Of a DNA stretch of 64,000 bases, positions 9,650 to 22,869 are shown piece after piece. This stretch comes from Drosophila miranda. Its lineage: Eukaryota > Arthropoda > Insecta > Diptera > Drosophilidae. How positions within the stretch are numbered: the first letter of the stretch is position 1; each line of letters begins with the position of its first letter. Location: positions 22,364,001-22,428,000 of the forward strand of contig NC_046676.1 in the NCBI RefSeq assembly GCF_003369915.1, in the 5' to 3' direction. The position numbers were made by a program, and so were the translations under genes. A model generated the notes under the pieces. The model was given only the letters and a program-made list of their open reading frames with translations. It had not been told where the DNA came from and did no database searches.

Positions 9650-12600
9650 ATGAAGTTAATCGCTGCAGGAGCAGCCCTGCTGCTTCTTGCACTAAGTGCA
9701 AATCAATCCAGTGCCAATGGTAGGTGGGCCCAAGCCCCTCAAAGGATAAGGGCTAGCCCTAGCCCCAAGTGAAAGTGAAATCACAGACAGTGTGTGAACG
9801 AAAGAGTGTGGCAAATCGCTTAAAAAACTGTACTGTATGGATAAACCAAAGATTAATCATCAGTGTCCTCCCTGGCAAAAATGTTGGCCTTATCTTATCT
9901 GCTGGCGTGTTATTCCCCTTCTAAAACAGATATTAAAAGGAAACCGACACTGACACTTATGAATCATGTCTCTATTATCTTTGCCATGAATGTAAGAGCT
10001 CCACTTTCATTTCCTCATTGGAGGATAGCGTCAATATCTGCTGTAGTGCGCTTTTTTTTTTTGTGAAACACTCGCAGACTCGACTGCTCTTGATTCGTAT
10101 GGATTAAGCTGATTTTGTGAAAGATTAAAAGCGGACTTTGAACAGTGGACCCCTTGGAGTGCTGGGATTTTTCGATGTGCCATAAAGTGGCTTACAGAAA
10201 TATTATCTGCACCGAAAAGCTCTTTAAATGGTTCGTTTAAGGTATCCCTGTTTTGAACTTCCTTTAAATTTCCCAATTTAAACGTACTTTTAAGTAGTAA
10301 ATCCCATCATAAGAGTCCGTCAACAGGTACATGGGAATTTCCTAAGGCCTTCAAAGCACTCGCTGGTTAAGTTCTCTCCAAAAGAACTTATATTCTGCTA
10401 TAATTCACGTGACTTATGGATTAAAGTAGCGCCTTTCACTTTTGCCCACAACATTCGGGCGACATGCGACTTCCCTGTATCTATATACGAGTGCTGTATA
10501 GATTGCGAGACGATCGCCATAGAATTGACGTTTTACGGGCCCCCATAAGGCAATTACTAATTTATTGAGTCGATAAGGAAGCGGCGACCCTCAGTCCGGA
10601 CCAGATCGTGGCGCTGTCGTTACGGCAGCGCCTGCATCCATATACCCATAAATAACATCTAATTCGATTGCCGAAAGCCCCATAAATAGTACGGCGAATA
10701 CGTAACGACCCGCGTGTCGATAATTTTGATTGATTTTCGTTCGACTTGGAGAAATTTCGGACTTCGGCAGTCCTGCATAAAATACTACCAAGAACGTTGC
10801 ATCTCTGACTCTAGCCATGTTCATTTGCAGATCCCTTTGTGCACATTTGGCATTCGGGCCCCATAAACTGCTACGAATGCGACAGCCTGGCGGATTGCGC
10901 CGCCGGCTCTGGCACCCTGCGCAAGTGCCTCGACAACGACGCCCAGAACTGTGTGGCCATCTTCGACAGCGACGGGGCTGTGGTGCAGCGCGGCTGCAGC
11001 GACAACCTGGTGACGGCCTGCTCGGCGGACCAGGACAAGTGCTACCAGTGCCGCTCCAATGGCTGCAACAGCCTGAGTACCGACTCGGAGCTGGTGGACT
11101 GCGTGTACTGCGACGCCCAGAGCGACGACAACTGCGTCTTCGACATTGAGCTGGTGACGGATCGGCGACGGTGCCACCAGCAGTGCATCACGGCCCTGTA
11201 TCCCACCACCAGCGACGCCAAGGCTCCCCTGGAGCTGGTGAGGACCTGCCTGGACGACCTGGAATACGACGATCGCGAGGCCTGCGCCGAGGGAACCTTT
11301 CCGCATTGTGTGGCCTGCACGGGAGCCAGTTGCAACCAGGTGGAGCTGGGCGTCCGAGGCAGCTGTAACGCCTGCCGCGGCGACTGCTCCAGTCCCCTGC
11401 CCCAGACCTGCCGCGCCGTGCCCGCCGACGACGACGTGGAGCACTGCTTCATCGAGTTCGACGAGTCCGGAACGCTCGCCGCACAGGGCTGCCTCAGCCA
11501 GTTCAATGTCAGCGATGTGCAGCTCCTCGAGGAGAACAAACGCCTCTGGTACTGCTCCGGGGCGGACAACTGCAATGTGGCTACCGCCCTCCCTGCGCCC
11601 CAGAGCTGCAAACTGTGCAGCTCCAGCACTGATGCCGACTGCGCCGTCGATCCGGACCTGGTAGAGTCGGAGACGGAGTGCGACAACGCCGTGAACACGG
11701 ACTGCTACACGAGGATTCTGGGCAATGGACACACGGAGCGCGGCTGCCTGACGAGTCTGGAGGGCGAGGAGTACCTGGATTGTCTGCGCGAAGGCAATGC
11801 CACGCAGTGCGCCAAGTGCTCCGGAGAGAACTGCAATCTGGAGGTGAATATAGCAAGGGCTCTTCTCTCTCGGAATATCCCTCTAACCCAAAATCCCAAA
11901 ACCCTGTTGCTTTCAGCTGCATCCCACCGAACGGCTGAGCTGTCAGACCTGCGACTCCAGCGAGGACCCCAATTGCGAGGCGTCTCCAGCTTCCGCCGCC
12001 CTCTGCCTGCTGCACACCGGCAGCCAGCAGTGCGTGACCAGCCTGGACCTGGCCGGAAACACCAAGCGCGGATGCAGTGCCTCGCTGGAGTGCGACTCGA
12101 CGAGTCCCCAGAAGTGCCAGCTCTGCTCTGGCTCTGAGTGCAACACGGCCAACCTGAAGCGTCTGGAGGACGGCAATCCGGGTCCCTGGCAGCAGGAACT
12201 GCCGCTCAGCTGTCAGAGCTGCCAGGACACCGCCTCCTGCGCGGCCAGCACCATTGAGGAAGTGTCCTGCGCCACCGAGGCGGAGTACTGCTTGACGGTC
12301 TTCGATGCGACGGGAGTGGTCTCCGCTCGGGGCTGCAGCCAGGTGGTGGAGGAGTCCTTCGGGGCGTACTGCGATGCCAACGCCGGCAGCTGCCACAACT
12401 GCAACTCCAACGGCTGCAACAGGGCCACATCCCTGGACAGCTACACAGCGTGCCTCTACTGCGATGCCGAGAATGCCGACTGTGCCCGCAATCCCACGAA
12501 GATCGCGGCCAGACGCAGCTGCAACGGCCATTGCATGACTGCCCTGCGGCGCCGGTCCAGTGAGAGCAACATCTACGACACTGTCCGCGGCTGCCTGGAC

Positions 12601-15600
12601 GACAAGGACGAGGAGGACCAGCAGCGATGCATCAACGGAGAGGACAGCGATTGTGTGGCCTGCGACGAGGCCGACTGCAACGTGGCGCAGCTTGTCGAGG
12701 CCACACTCAGCTGCTACCAGTGCTCCGGCGAAGAGTGTGGCGATCCCAGTCCTCTGCAGTGCAGCCAGTACAGTCCCGAGGACCGTTGCTACATCCTGTT
12801 CAACCAGGACGACGGGGACATCACCTCCATGGGCTGTCTGTCCGACCTGGAGGACGAGTTCGTCGACGACAACTTCCACTCGCTGCTCTTCTGCGACGAG
12901 GCCAACTGCAACTTCTTCGACAACCTGCCCACGGCCACCAGGTGCGTGGCCTGCGACTCCTCGGAGGATCCCAACTGCGCCGTGGATCCCACCAAGATCG
13001 CCCTGTTCGGCCTCTGCGGAGTCCTGCCCTACACCAGCTGCATGACGCGTGTGACAAGTGAGTGGCCCCGGCCTATTGGGAAATCCAATCTCCATTCCTT
13101 CCTCTTTTCCTTTTAGATGGCATCACGCAACGCGGCTGTCTGAGCAGCCTGCCACGCGAGCAGCTGACCGCGTGCGTCTCGGGCAACAGCAGCTGCGAAG
13201 TTTGCGAGGGCGAACACTGCAACACGGACATCTATCCCGCCGATCGTCGGCGCTGCCAGCGCTGCGATTCTGTGACGGATCCCAGCTGCTCCTCCGCCCC
13301 GGACGCAGCCAGCGTCTGCCCCTTCTATCTGGCGGACGAGGGCTGCAGCGCCAAGCTGGTGAGCGGCGAGACCTACCGCGGCTGCCAGCGGGAGTTCACC
13401 TGCGATGACACCGACAAGCAGCACTGCCGCCTCTGCTCCGGCAAGGACAACTGCAACGTGGCGGACCTCCAGAGCTCCTACATCGGGTACCCCGGCAAGT
13501 GGTCGACGCCGCCCGTCAACTGCTACACCTGCAACGGCACCGAGTGCCAGGGCACGAGCCTGGGCTCCCTGAAGAAGTGCGTGGACAACGACGAACAGAA
13601 CTGTGCCACCGTCTTCGACACCGCGGGTCTGGTGGTGCTTCGCGGCTGCACGGATGAGCTGTACGCGGACGAGGAGCTGCTGCAGTTCTGCGACGAACAG
13701 CCGGGGCAGTGCAAGTTCTGCAAGTCCACGGCCTGCAACAATGCCAGGGACCTGGACACCTACGTGGACTGCCTCTTGTGCGATGGCGCCGACCAGGCGG
13801 AGTGCGTCCGCAAAGTGGACGACGTGACGCGGAGCATCTCCTGCGTGGGCAGCTGCTTCACCGGTCTCTATCCCCGCAACTCGGAGGCCAATACCATCCT
13901 CGATCTGGCCCGCGGCTGTCTGGACGATCTGGAGTACGACGATCGCTTGGCCTGCACCGACGGCACATTGGACCACTGTGTGGCCTGCTCGGGCGCCAAT
14001 TGCAACAAGGCCGCTGTGCCCGAAGATCGCCTCAGCTGCAATTTCTGTACGGGCTCCTCCGACTGTGCCACCCCCGAGAGCCAGCTCTGCCTCGGCTATC
14101 GCTCCGCCGATCAGTGCTACATTCATGTGGGCGACCTCAGCGTCGAGAAGATGGGCTGTGCCTCAGATCTGGAGGACGCATTCCTGCTGGCCAATCGCCG
14201 GGACCTGTTGCTGTGCTCCGGCGACAACTGCAACACCAACGACAAGCTTAACACCGTTGGAGTTTCGTGCAACATTTGCAACTCCACCGGGGATGCTGGA
14301 TGTGTGGCAGGTGATGAGCCCGTAGCAGCGGCTGTCTGCCAGCACTACATCAATCCAGAGTGTTACAGCCACATCGATGAAGGCAAGTGCAGATCAAATG
14401 CAATAGAATCCAAATTAATATTTACATGTCTCCCCAGACGGCGTCCTGCACCGCGGCTGCCTGATGAACACGGACGACGAGCTCTTTGACGAATGCTCCA
14501 GCGACAGCAGCGCCAGCTGCCAGATCTGCGGCACCGACGGCTGCAACTCGGAGGTGTACCCCGCGGATTGGCTGCAGTGCCTGCGCTGCGACTCCAGCAG
14601 CGATGCGGACTGTGGCACGGCCCCCGCCGGCTACGGCGGCTACTGTCGCACCTACAATAAGGAGGACGCCTGCGTGACCAGTCTGTCCAAGGGGCGCACC
14701 CGTCGCGGCTGTCAGTCGGAGATCAACTGCGACGAGAGCCAGGCCGGCACCTGCCGCACCTGCTCCGGGGAGAACTGCAACGATGTGGACCTGCAGTCCG
14801 GATATGTGGGCGAGCCCGGCAAGTGGCAGGATCTCCCGCTGAGCTGCCACGTGTGCAACGATGCCGCCAGCTGTGCTTCGGTGGGCACGGAGCCCGCCCA
14901 GTGCCAGGGCAACATCAAGCAGACCTGCGCCACAGTCTTCAATGCGGCGGGTCAGGTGGTGGCCAGGGGATGCAGCGACTCCGTGCAGTCGGCCAACGCG
15001 GACTACTGCGACCTGAACAGGGACAGCTGTCCGCAGTGCAAGTCGGATGGTTGCAACAACGCCCTCAGCCTGGACGCGTACGTGGACTGCTACTTCTGCG
15101 ACGCGGATGAGGACTCCTCCTGCGCCTGGGAGACGCCCACGAGCACTAGGAAGTGCCAGGGCCAGTGCATGACGGGCTTGTATCCACGCAGCTCCTCCGT
15201 CGACTCGGCTCTGCTGCCGATCCGCGGCTGTCTGGACGATCTCAACGAAGCGGAGCGCACCACCTGCGCCGCAGGAACCCACGCCAGCTGCAATTCCTGC
15301 GAGGGAGCACTCTGCAACGGCGGCGACATCATCGAGAACCCCCAGGAGTGCTACGTCTGCTCCGACCCCAAGTGCGAGGATCCGACCACGACCAAGTGCC
15401 TGGCCTACAGGCCCGAGGATCAATGCTACCTCGCCTACAACGCGGGCGACGTGGTGGCCATGGGCTGTGCCAGCGACTTCGAGACGCAGGTCATCAAGGA
15501 GCTGGTGGCCCAGAAGGCCATGTTTCTGTGCTCCGGCAACAACTGCAACTTCTACGACATCGTTCCCGATCCGAACAGCTGTCTGCAGTGCAATTCTCTG

Positions 15601-18600
15601 GTGGATGCTAAATGTGCAACCAATCCCAACCAACTGCTGACCACCGACATATGCTCCGACCTGCCCTACACGGAGTGCGTCACCCACATCGATGCCAAGG
15701 GCACAACCGTCCGCGGCTGCCTCTCGAGCCTCGACAGCGACGACTTCTACGGCTGCCTCACCGGCGACCACGGAGGACTCTGCGACACCTGCATTGGCAC
15801 CAATTGCAACGGGTTAACTGTCTTCCCGGCGGATCGTCGAAGCTGCTATCAGTGCGACTCCGCCAGCGACCCCAACTGCGCCTCGTCCCCCAGCAGCGGC
15901 AGCAGCACCGTGTGCCCCGTGTATGCCAACGAAGACTCCTGCGTGACGACCCTGCTCGACGGCGTGACCCACAGGGGCTGCGGCTCCACCTTGAGCTGCT
16001 CGGACCCCAGTGACTCCCGCACTTGCCGCATCTGCAGCGGCGCCAACGGATGCAACACCATCGATTTGGGGCGGATCAATGAGGATGGCTTCCCCGGCAC
16101 CTGGCAAGAGGTTCCCATCAGCTGCCTGGCCTGCTCCGACGCCACAGAGTGCGCCGCCACCGGTGGCGGAACCCTCGAGACGTGCACCAGCTACGACAAC
16201 TGTGTGACGGTGTTCGACGACAGCGGAGCCGTGACAGAGCGCGGGTGCTCCGAGAAGGTCTTCGAGGCATCCTCCTACTGCGAGGAGCAGCCCAGCCGGT
16301 GTCCCCGCTGCAACTCCAACGGCTGCAACGTGGCCAGCAGCCAGGACTCCTATGTGGAGTGTCTGGTCTGCGACTCCAGCCAGAATTCCGCGTGCCTGGC
16401 GGAGCCCGACTCGATCGGCAAGACGCGCCAGTGCCACGAGAGCTGTGTGTCCGCCTTCTTGCCCCTGTTCGGCGAAACGACGGACCCCAGCTACGCTCTG
16501 GTGCGCAACTGCTACGACGATCTGGAGAAGGAGGACCGCGACGCATGCAAGGCCGGCAGCAAATCGTTCTGTGCCACCTGCGACGAGGCCAAGTGCAACA
16601 CGGAGGATCTGGTGGCCTCGCGGCACAGCTGCCTGGTCTGCCAGGGCGACGACTGCCAGAAAGCGGAGGCCACCATCTGCTCCAACTACAGGGATACCGA
16701 CCAGTGCTACATTCGCTTCGATGAGCAGCGCTCCGTCTCCGCACTCGGCTGCGTGAGCGAGCTCAGCCACGAGGAGATTTTGCAGCTGCAGCGCGCCAAG
16801 CTGCTGCTCACCTGCGGCGAGGAGAACTGCAACACCATTGAGTCTCTGCCCGAGGCCCAGACCTGTGCTCTGTGCAGCTCCCGCACGGACGCCAGCTGTG
16901 CCATTGCTCCCGGGAGCGTGGCCAGTGTCACCAGCTGCGAGTTGACGGGTCTGCCTGAGTGCTACTCGCGTGTCCTGTCCGACGGCAGCACCGAGCGCGG
17001 CTGCCTGTCCAGCCTGGAGGAGGACGAGTTCCTCTCCTGCTACAACGGCACCTCCGCCAGCTGCAGCTCCTGCCAGGGCGCCTCCTGCAACAAGGATGTG
17101 TATCCTGCCGATCGCCGCTCCTGCCACGTGTGCAACTCGGACACTGACGCCACCTGCGAGTCCGACCCGAGCAGCCTAACCGTGTGCTACCTGTACGAGG
17201 CGGAGGACCAGTGTGTGACCAATCTGCGCAACGGCGTCACCTACAGGGGCTGCTCCACCTCCCTCAGCTGCGAGGCAGACTCCAAGACGTGCGTCTACTG
17301 CGAGGGCGACGGCTGCAACCAGGTGGACCTGGCCGCCAAGGCGGACGACAACCATGGCAAGTGGCAGGATCTGCCGCTTAGCTGTCTGACCTGCGAGGGC
17401 ACGGCCTGCCAGGAGGAGAACATTCCGAGTGTCAAGTGCCAGGACAACAACGAGCAGGACTGCCTCACAGTCTTTGGCGCCGACGGCGTAGTCAGCCATC
17501 GCGGCTGCCAGGACGCGGTCGAAGCGGATGCCACCCTATCCACCTACTGTGGCATCAACGAGGCCAGCTGCCCCTCTTGCAAGTCCAACAACTGCAACAG
17601 CGCCAACGATCTGAGCCAATACAACACCTGCATCTACTGCGACTCCTTCAAGGACGCCAGCTGCCTGTGGGAGCCGCTCAAGACGAGCCACAAGACGCGC
17701 CAGTGCCAGGGCGGCTGCATGACCGCCCTGTACGGCAGCTCTGACTCCGGACTCGACCTCATCCGCACCTGTTTGGATGACAAGGAAGAGTCCGACCGGC
17801 TCACCTGCTCGGCGGGCACGGACTCCACCTGCTCCGCCTGCAGCGAAGCTTCGTGCAATGTCCAAAGCCTGCCCGAGGATCGCCTCAGCTGCTACACCTG
17901 CGTCGGCGACGAGTGCGAGGATCCCTCGCCCAAGCCGTGCGCCGTCTACAAGCCCAATGACAGCTGTTTCCTGTGGATGGACGAGGACAACAGCATCCAG
18001 CAGCTGGGATGCGTGGGCTCTTTCCGCAACCAAGACGAGGAAAGCATCATCAAGACCAAGCGCATTTCCATCTGCCAAGGCGACAACTGCAACGTCCCCC
18101 AGCTCCCGGTACCCGTTCGCTGTGCCGTGTGCGACTCTCGCGAGGATCCCACCTGCGCCACCAATGCCCAGGCCGTCGGCAGCTTCGACACCTGCAGCCA
18201 AATGCCGCATACCGGCTGTGTCACGCGTCTTCTGAGCGGCAAGTACACCCGCATATCAATTAGGGCCCAATGCTAATCTTTGTTCTCCTCCTCTGGCAGA
18301 TGGTGCCACCACACGAGGATGTCTGTACGACCAGGAACAGTCCGACTTTGCCGCTTGCCTGCTGGGCAACGATGCCAACTGCTCCGTGTGCTCCTCTGAT
18401 GGCTGCAACCGAGAAGTAACCCGGATACGGATAGCACCAATTAGAGCAGAAGGTACTAACCCAATCGAATGTCTTTCAGATCTTCCCTGCGGACCGTCAA
18501 GTGTGCTACACGTGCACCTCTGAGGACGACGTCTTCTGCGAGTCGGATCCCAGCTACGCCTTGGCCTGTCCCTGGGTCAGCGATACAGAGACGTGCAAGA

Positions 18601-20039
18601 CCTCCCTGACCGCCGGAAATGTGACCACTCGCGGCTGCAGCAGCAGCCTCGACTGTGATCCGAGCGACTTCCGCAACTGCCGCAGCTGTGTGGGCAGCGA
18701 GTGCAATGCCATCGATCTGGCCAACCGCCTGGATGATGGCCTGCATGGATTCTACCAGGAGCTGCCGCTCAAGTGCCACCAGTGCGAGGGCGAGCACTGC
18801 TTCAGCTCGCTGGGACCAGCAGTCGCGTGTGACCTGAACATCGAGCAGGACTGCAAGACCGTATTCGAGGCGGATGGAGTGACGGTCCGTCGACGCGGCT
18901 GCTCAGATGATGTCGACGACTACGAGGATCGCTACTGTCGCCAGAACCCCGAACTCTGCCCCATCTGCAAGTCCAACGAATGCAACGACGCCTGGAGCAC
19001 CGAGGAGTTTGTTAGCTGTATTTTCTGCAATTCGGAAAATAATGCGACCTGCATCACGGATCCCTCTGTCAGCGACTTGGGCCGGCGACAGTGCAAGGGC
19101 CAGTGCCTGGTGGCACTCCATGGCGAACACCTCATCCGCAGCTGTCTGGACGACAAGGAGCTCTACGATCGGGACGACTGCAGCAGCGATGAGAGCGGCA
19201 CCAACTGTGCAGCCTGCTCCGGAGGAAGCTGCAACACATTCGCCTTTCCCTCGGATCGCCTCATCTGCCACACCTGCGTGGACGCCGCCTGCACGAGCAG
19301 CCTCGCCCAGTCCTGTCTGGCCTACAACCAGGAGGACTACTGCTTCGCCAAGTACAACGAGGGGGCTGTGGAGCTGATGGGCTGCGCCAGCAGCCAGAAC
19401 AGCACCAGCCTCGAGCAGTGGCATGAGGCCAATCAGCTGTGGACCTGCACCGGCAAGGAGTGTAACGATCTGAGCCGCCTGCCCGAGGACGACGAGTGCG
19501 TGTCGTGCGACTCCAGTAAGACCTTGGAGTGTGCCCAAAATCCGGAAGCTGTGAACTCCACTGTCTCGTGCCACGCCCCTAACTCACAGTGCGTCGCCCG
19601 CCTGGAGAACGGACACACAATCAGAGGCTGCCTCAGCGCTCTGAGCAGCAGCGACGGCGCCGCCTGTGAGGCCAGCGGCACTTGCTCCGTCTGCTCCGGC
19701 AACAAGTGCAACATCGAGATCTTCCCCGCCAACCGTCGCCGCTGCCACATCTGCAACTCTGTTGCTCAATTGGACTGCTCCACGGATCCCAACTACCTGG
19801 CCGTTTGTCCCATCTACGACGCCGACGATAGTTGTGTCTCGGCCAAGGACTTCGACGGCCATCTTAAACGCGGCTGTGCCAGCGAAATTCAGTGCGTGAT
19901 CACCAACGATGACTACTGCGAGGTCTGCAAGACGGATGGCTGCAACACGGCCAATTTGCCCGGAGCAGCGGGACATCTCTCCGCCATGAGCCTGGGCCTG
20001 ACCCTCATCGTTTCCCTGGCCATCAGCATGCTGCGATAG
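9650..20039 (+). CDS. Giant GPI-anchored protein with 35 Ly6/DUF753-type modules
   Basis: Seven exons: 9650-9719, 10831-11843, 11917-13057, 13117-14382, 14438-18238, 18300-18415, 18480-20039. Joined they give 8,967 bases, exactly 2,988 codons plus stop. Exon 1 codes a signal peptide (MKLIAAGAALLLLAL...). The rest is 35 cysteine modules of about 80-90 residues, each with CxxC near the start, an xxGC or RGC element in the middle and CxxCxxxxCN at the end, as in Ly6/uPAR domains and the fly repeat family Pfam calls DUF753. The modules fall into five types (A-E) that recur in fixed order seven times. Units start near 10847, 12200, 13508, 14833, 16111, 17371 and 18762; most open after a G-x-W/Y-Q-x-LPLSC linker. 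The C-terminus (SLGLTLIVSLAISML) is a GPI-like tail. Introns 4 and 5 have GC donors. It is presumably a long cell-surface or matrix-facing rod; its function is unknown to me. Confidence 0.9.
9720..10830 (+). other. Intron 1 of the 35-module Ly6 gene
   Basis: The only long intron of the gene (1,111 bases, phase 1, GTAGGT donor and TTGCAG acceptor). It separates the signal-peptide exon from the modules, as in other Ly6 genes. The acceptor is confirmed because G plus AT makes GAT and continues into the frame reading HIWHSGPINCYEC. No exon or small gene is apparent inside; first introns of this kind often carry enhancers. Confidence 0.75.
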
Positions 20040-22869
20040 CCTCTCATTCACCGAATGATGTGATCGCCATGATAGGTCGCCATACTGTACAATTAGTTAG
20101 CTTTATAGAATAGAATAGATTGCACTGCTACTTCTGAAGAGCCCCAGATCTTCCCACGAACACGAACGATTTGTAAATATACCAAACGAAAATTTCAAAT
20201 AATTTTGATAGCAATAAGTACGACAAAGAGATGGCCCCTTGGGGACATTTCCTTCAAAAAGAAAGGATCGCAGAATACTTTTAGGACTATTCTTCTCCTG
20301 TCAAGAAGGAAATCGCGAGTATCTTAGGGTATTTATACATTGTAACACTCAGCTCTAGACTTCTTGCTGCGTTTTTCCAATGTCTGCACTCCGTTCCAGT
20401 GTGTTGGTTGGCCTTAACGCCTGTCTCGCTTCAGACTCTTTAAATTCCTGCTCCTTTTTCCGTCCAGACAGCTGACTCCCGACTCCAGCCACCCTTCGCC
20501 TACGTTTGCCACGTCAATTTTCCGCTTGAATAAAGTTGAAAAGTGAAATGGCCTGCTAGCCCCTCCAACTCGATTTCCAAAATCCAAAAACAATGGCACG
20601 CAAAAAAGACACAAAAAGAAAAAGTTTCCAAGAAATTGCAAAACGCAGCCATCGGAAATAAAATGCAAATGCAAATGCGTTCCTTTGGCCTCCCCGGCAT
20701 GGCCTTTCTACGGTGCGTCGTTTAAAGCAAATTGAAATTTGCTCAGTTTGCCAAAATACAGAATGAAGGAAGGACCAGCACGGATTGGCTCCCATGCCCA
20801 TTCAACGGGCAGATTTGTCCGTTTGGCTAATCGGCTGCCGCACAGTTTTGTCATTCGAAATTGCCATCAAGATTAGCTCTCCCTCTCACCACAATCCATC
20901 GGAGCCATGGCATCGCCCGCCCGCCCGCCCCGAACATGGACTCCATCGAGGACTGGAACAACTTTCTGTGGTCGAAAGACTTGTCGCAAGGCCATTTGAT
21001 TGGGTTTTAATTGCTGGCATTTGGCCGGTCACTCTGGACAGCGGGTCTTTGAAAGAGCCAGCGATAAGCAATTGCGTTTTAGATTTATGGCCAGCAATTA
21101 AATGGCTGACAACGATTTAATGCCAAATTACACAATACCAAGCTTCGCATGTGGGAGGCAGCTCGAAGGGGCATGTCATGTGTAATGGCAAATAAATGAA
21201 CTTATTGAAAGCTCTTCCAGCAATTGAAAGTGCTTGCGGTCCCAGAGAAGAGATCAGATTTCAAGCGTGTATTTATCGTGCACTGTACTAGAAGTAAGCA
21301 ACAAAAGTCACTACAAAATAGCAAACGAATCGAAGTTTGGGACTCACATTTTGTAGAAATTCGGCTTGCATCGTTTATAATCGATGTAAGTGGAAGAAGC
21401 TTCGGATAATCCGATGCAAATCCTGGATGTAAAGTCCACACAGACGCCATCCTTCTGCGTTATTCGAGAAACTTGTCAGGTTGTAAACAGTACATATTAG
21501 TTTTGTCTGAACAAGACTATTATATCATTAACAGTATTGCCTACCCAGAGGACCACATTTCCCGTGAAGTAGCTGTATATATACAATACAGCAGCTTAAT
21601 CAATCTCCTCTCCATTCTCACTTCTCAAAGTATGGACGTGTGTAGTCAGAGTCGAGCCTGTCACCGGATTGATTTTGTGTTATTTGAGAATCCCAAGGAT
21701 GCTGTATGCCAGATTGGAATGTGGCCCTTGCAAGAGTCCGAACCCTCTCAACTGATACTCTCTTCACTTAGAGCCTTGCTCATCAGCATTCACCGCATAA
21801 ACGGGCGTTCTTCTCCCCATTCATACCAGAATAATGCATCTAATGGCCCCTAGATCCACCACCTCGAAAAATTCCAATGACGTATATGTATCCATATTTG
21901 GAATATGAGAAAGCAGGAGGTCGTTATACCTATTTGTATCAATATGTGAAATCGTTTCGAGGCCGTAGTAAAACCCAAACTAAAGCGTATACATTTTTGA
22001 TGCATGAAAACGCCCAAATGTCTACTATTTTACTGCGATATCCACCTTTTGTGGAATACCCAACCTGCCCCTGCTGTTGTTGTTGTTTCTATTGATATCT
22101 CCATGCAGCTGTCACAACAAACTGTCTGTTAACCCAACTGCCTGCCCGTTGACCAATTTATTTAGCTGCATTTATCACGTCGCCTAGCAGCGCAGCTCCT
22201 TCCCTCACCCCACCCCACCTCACCGCACCCCCACATCCACAACTCTTGTTGCTGACAGCGACAGCCACATTTAAAATCTATTAGTTCGCCGACTGCCGAC
22301 TGCCGACTGCCGACTGGACTGGACTGGATTGGATTGGTTGGTCTTGCAACCAGCAACCAGCAACCAGCGTCCATCTACCAGCTCCAACGACAACTGCACC
22401 ACAGATCCGGGGCCTGTTTCTGGTTTTTGGGCCTGTCTCTGGCCTGGCAGAGCAAACAAAATTTAATAAACCGTTCCTGGGGCCGAGGCAGGGGCCGAGG
22501 CTATTCGTGCGCTGTAAATTATGTGCTATAAAATAAATTATTTTCGGTTTTGTCATTTGATTAAAATGTTTGAGTGCCAGGGCAATGAGAAATTAATTGC
22601 CATACAGCAGCGTGGGGGGGTGGTGCCTTCAATCTTCGTTGTCCGTGGTGAGATTTTGACAGCTGTTGCATTTCTGCCGCGTTCTCTGGGGGGCGCCACG
22701 ATTGAAAATGTCGAATCAGTTCCAAATAACGTACATATGTATGTGCATACTATTACCCAGAATAAAACATGAAATTTGTATACAACGCGAGGCAAAAGTT
22801 TTCCAAGAAACTACAGCGCAACACGCCAACATAACATCGATACCCGATTCTCTTCAGTTTCTCAGTAGT
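20040..22869. other. Intergenic: Ly6 giant to phosphatase cluster
   Basis: No coding exon recognised in 2.8 kb. No canonical AATAAA close to the Ly6 stop; the nearest variant is AATATA at about 20177. Around 22285-22335 there is a short minisatellite of CGACTGC units followed by TGGAT units. The few longer open frames lack domains. Confidence 0.5.
22286..22340. repeat. Short-period minisatellite (GACTGCC then GGACT/GGATT)
   Basis: About four 7-base CGACTGC units run directly into about four 5-base TGGAC/TGGAT units. Simple slippage-prone sequence in non-coding DNA. Confidence 0.7.

Noticed and set aside
9863-10066. 67-codon frame with a hydrophobic start inside intron 1 of the Ly6 giant
   Set aside because: Ends in a homopolymer-rich tract, no promoter or splice signals, and sits within an intron.
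11581-13095. Long minus-strand open frames inside the Ly6 giant (also 10821-11732, 13113-14126, 14422-15771, 15814-17127)
   Set aside because: They are antisense shadows of GC-rich, Cys-rich codons; products are Ala/Val/Gly-rich without domains, and the plus strand has a complete spliced gene.
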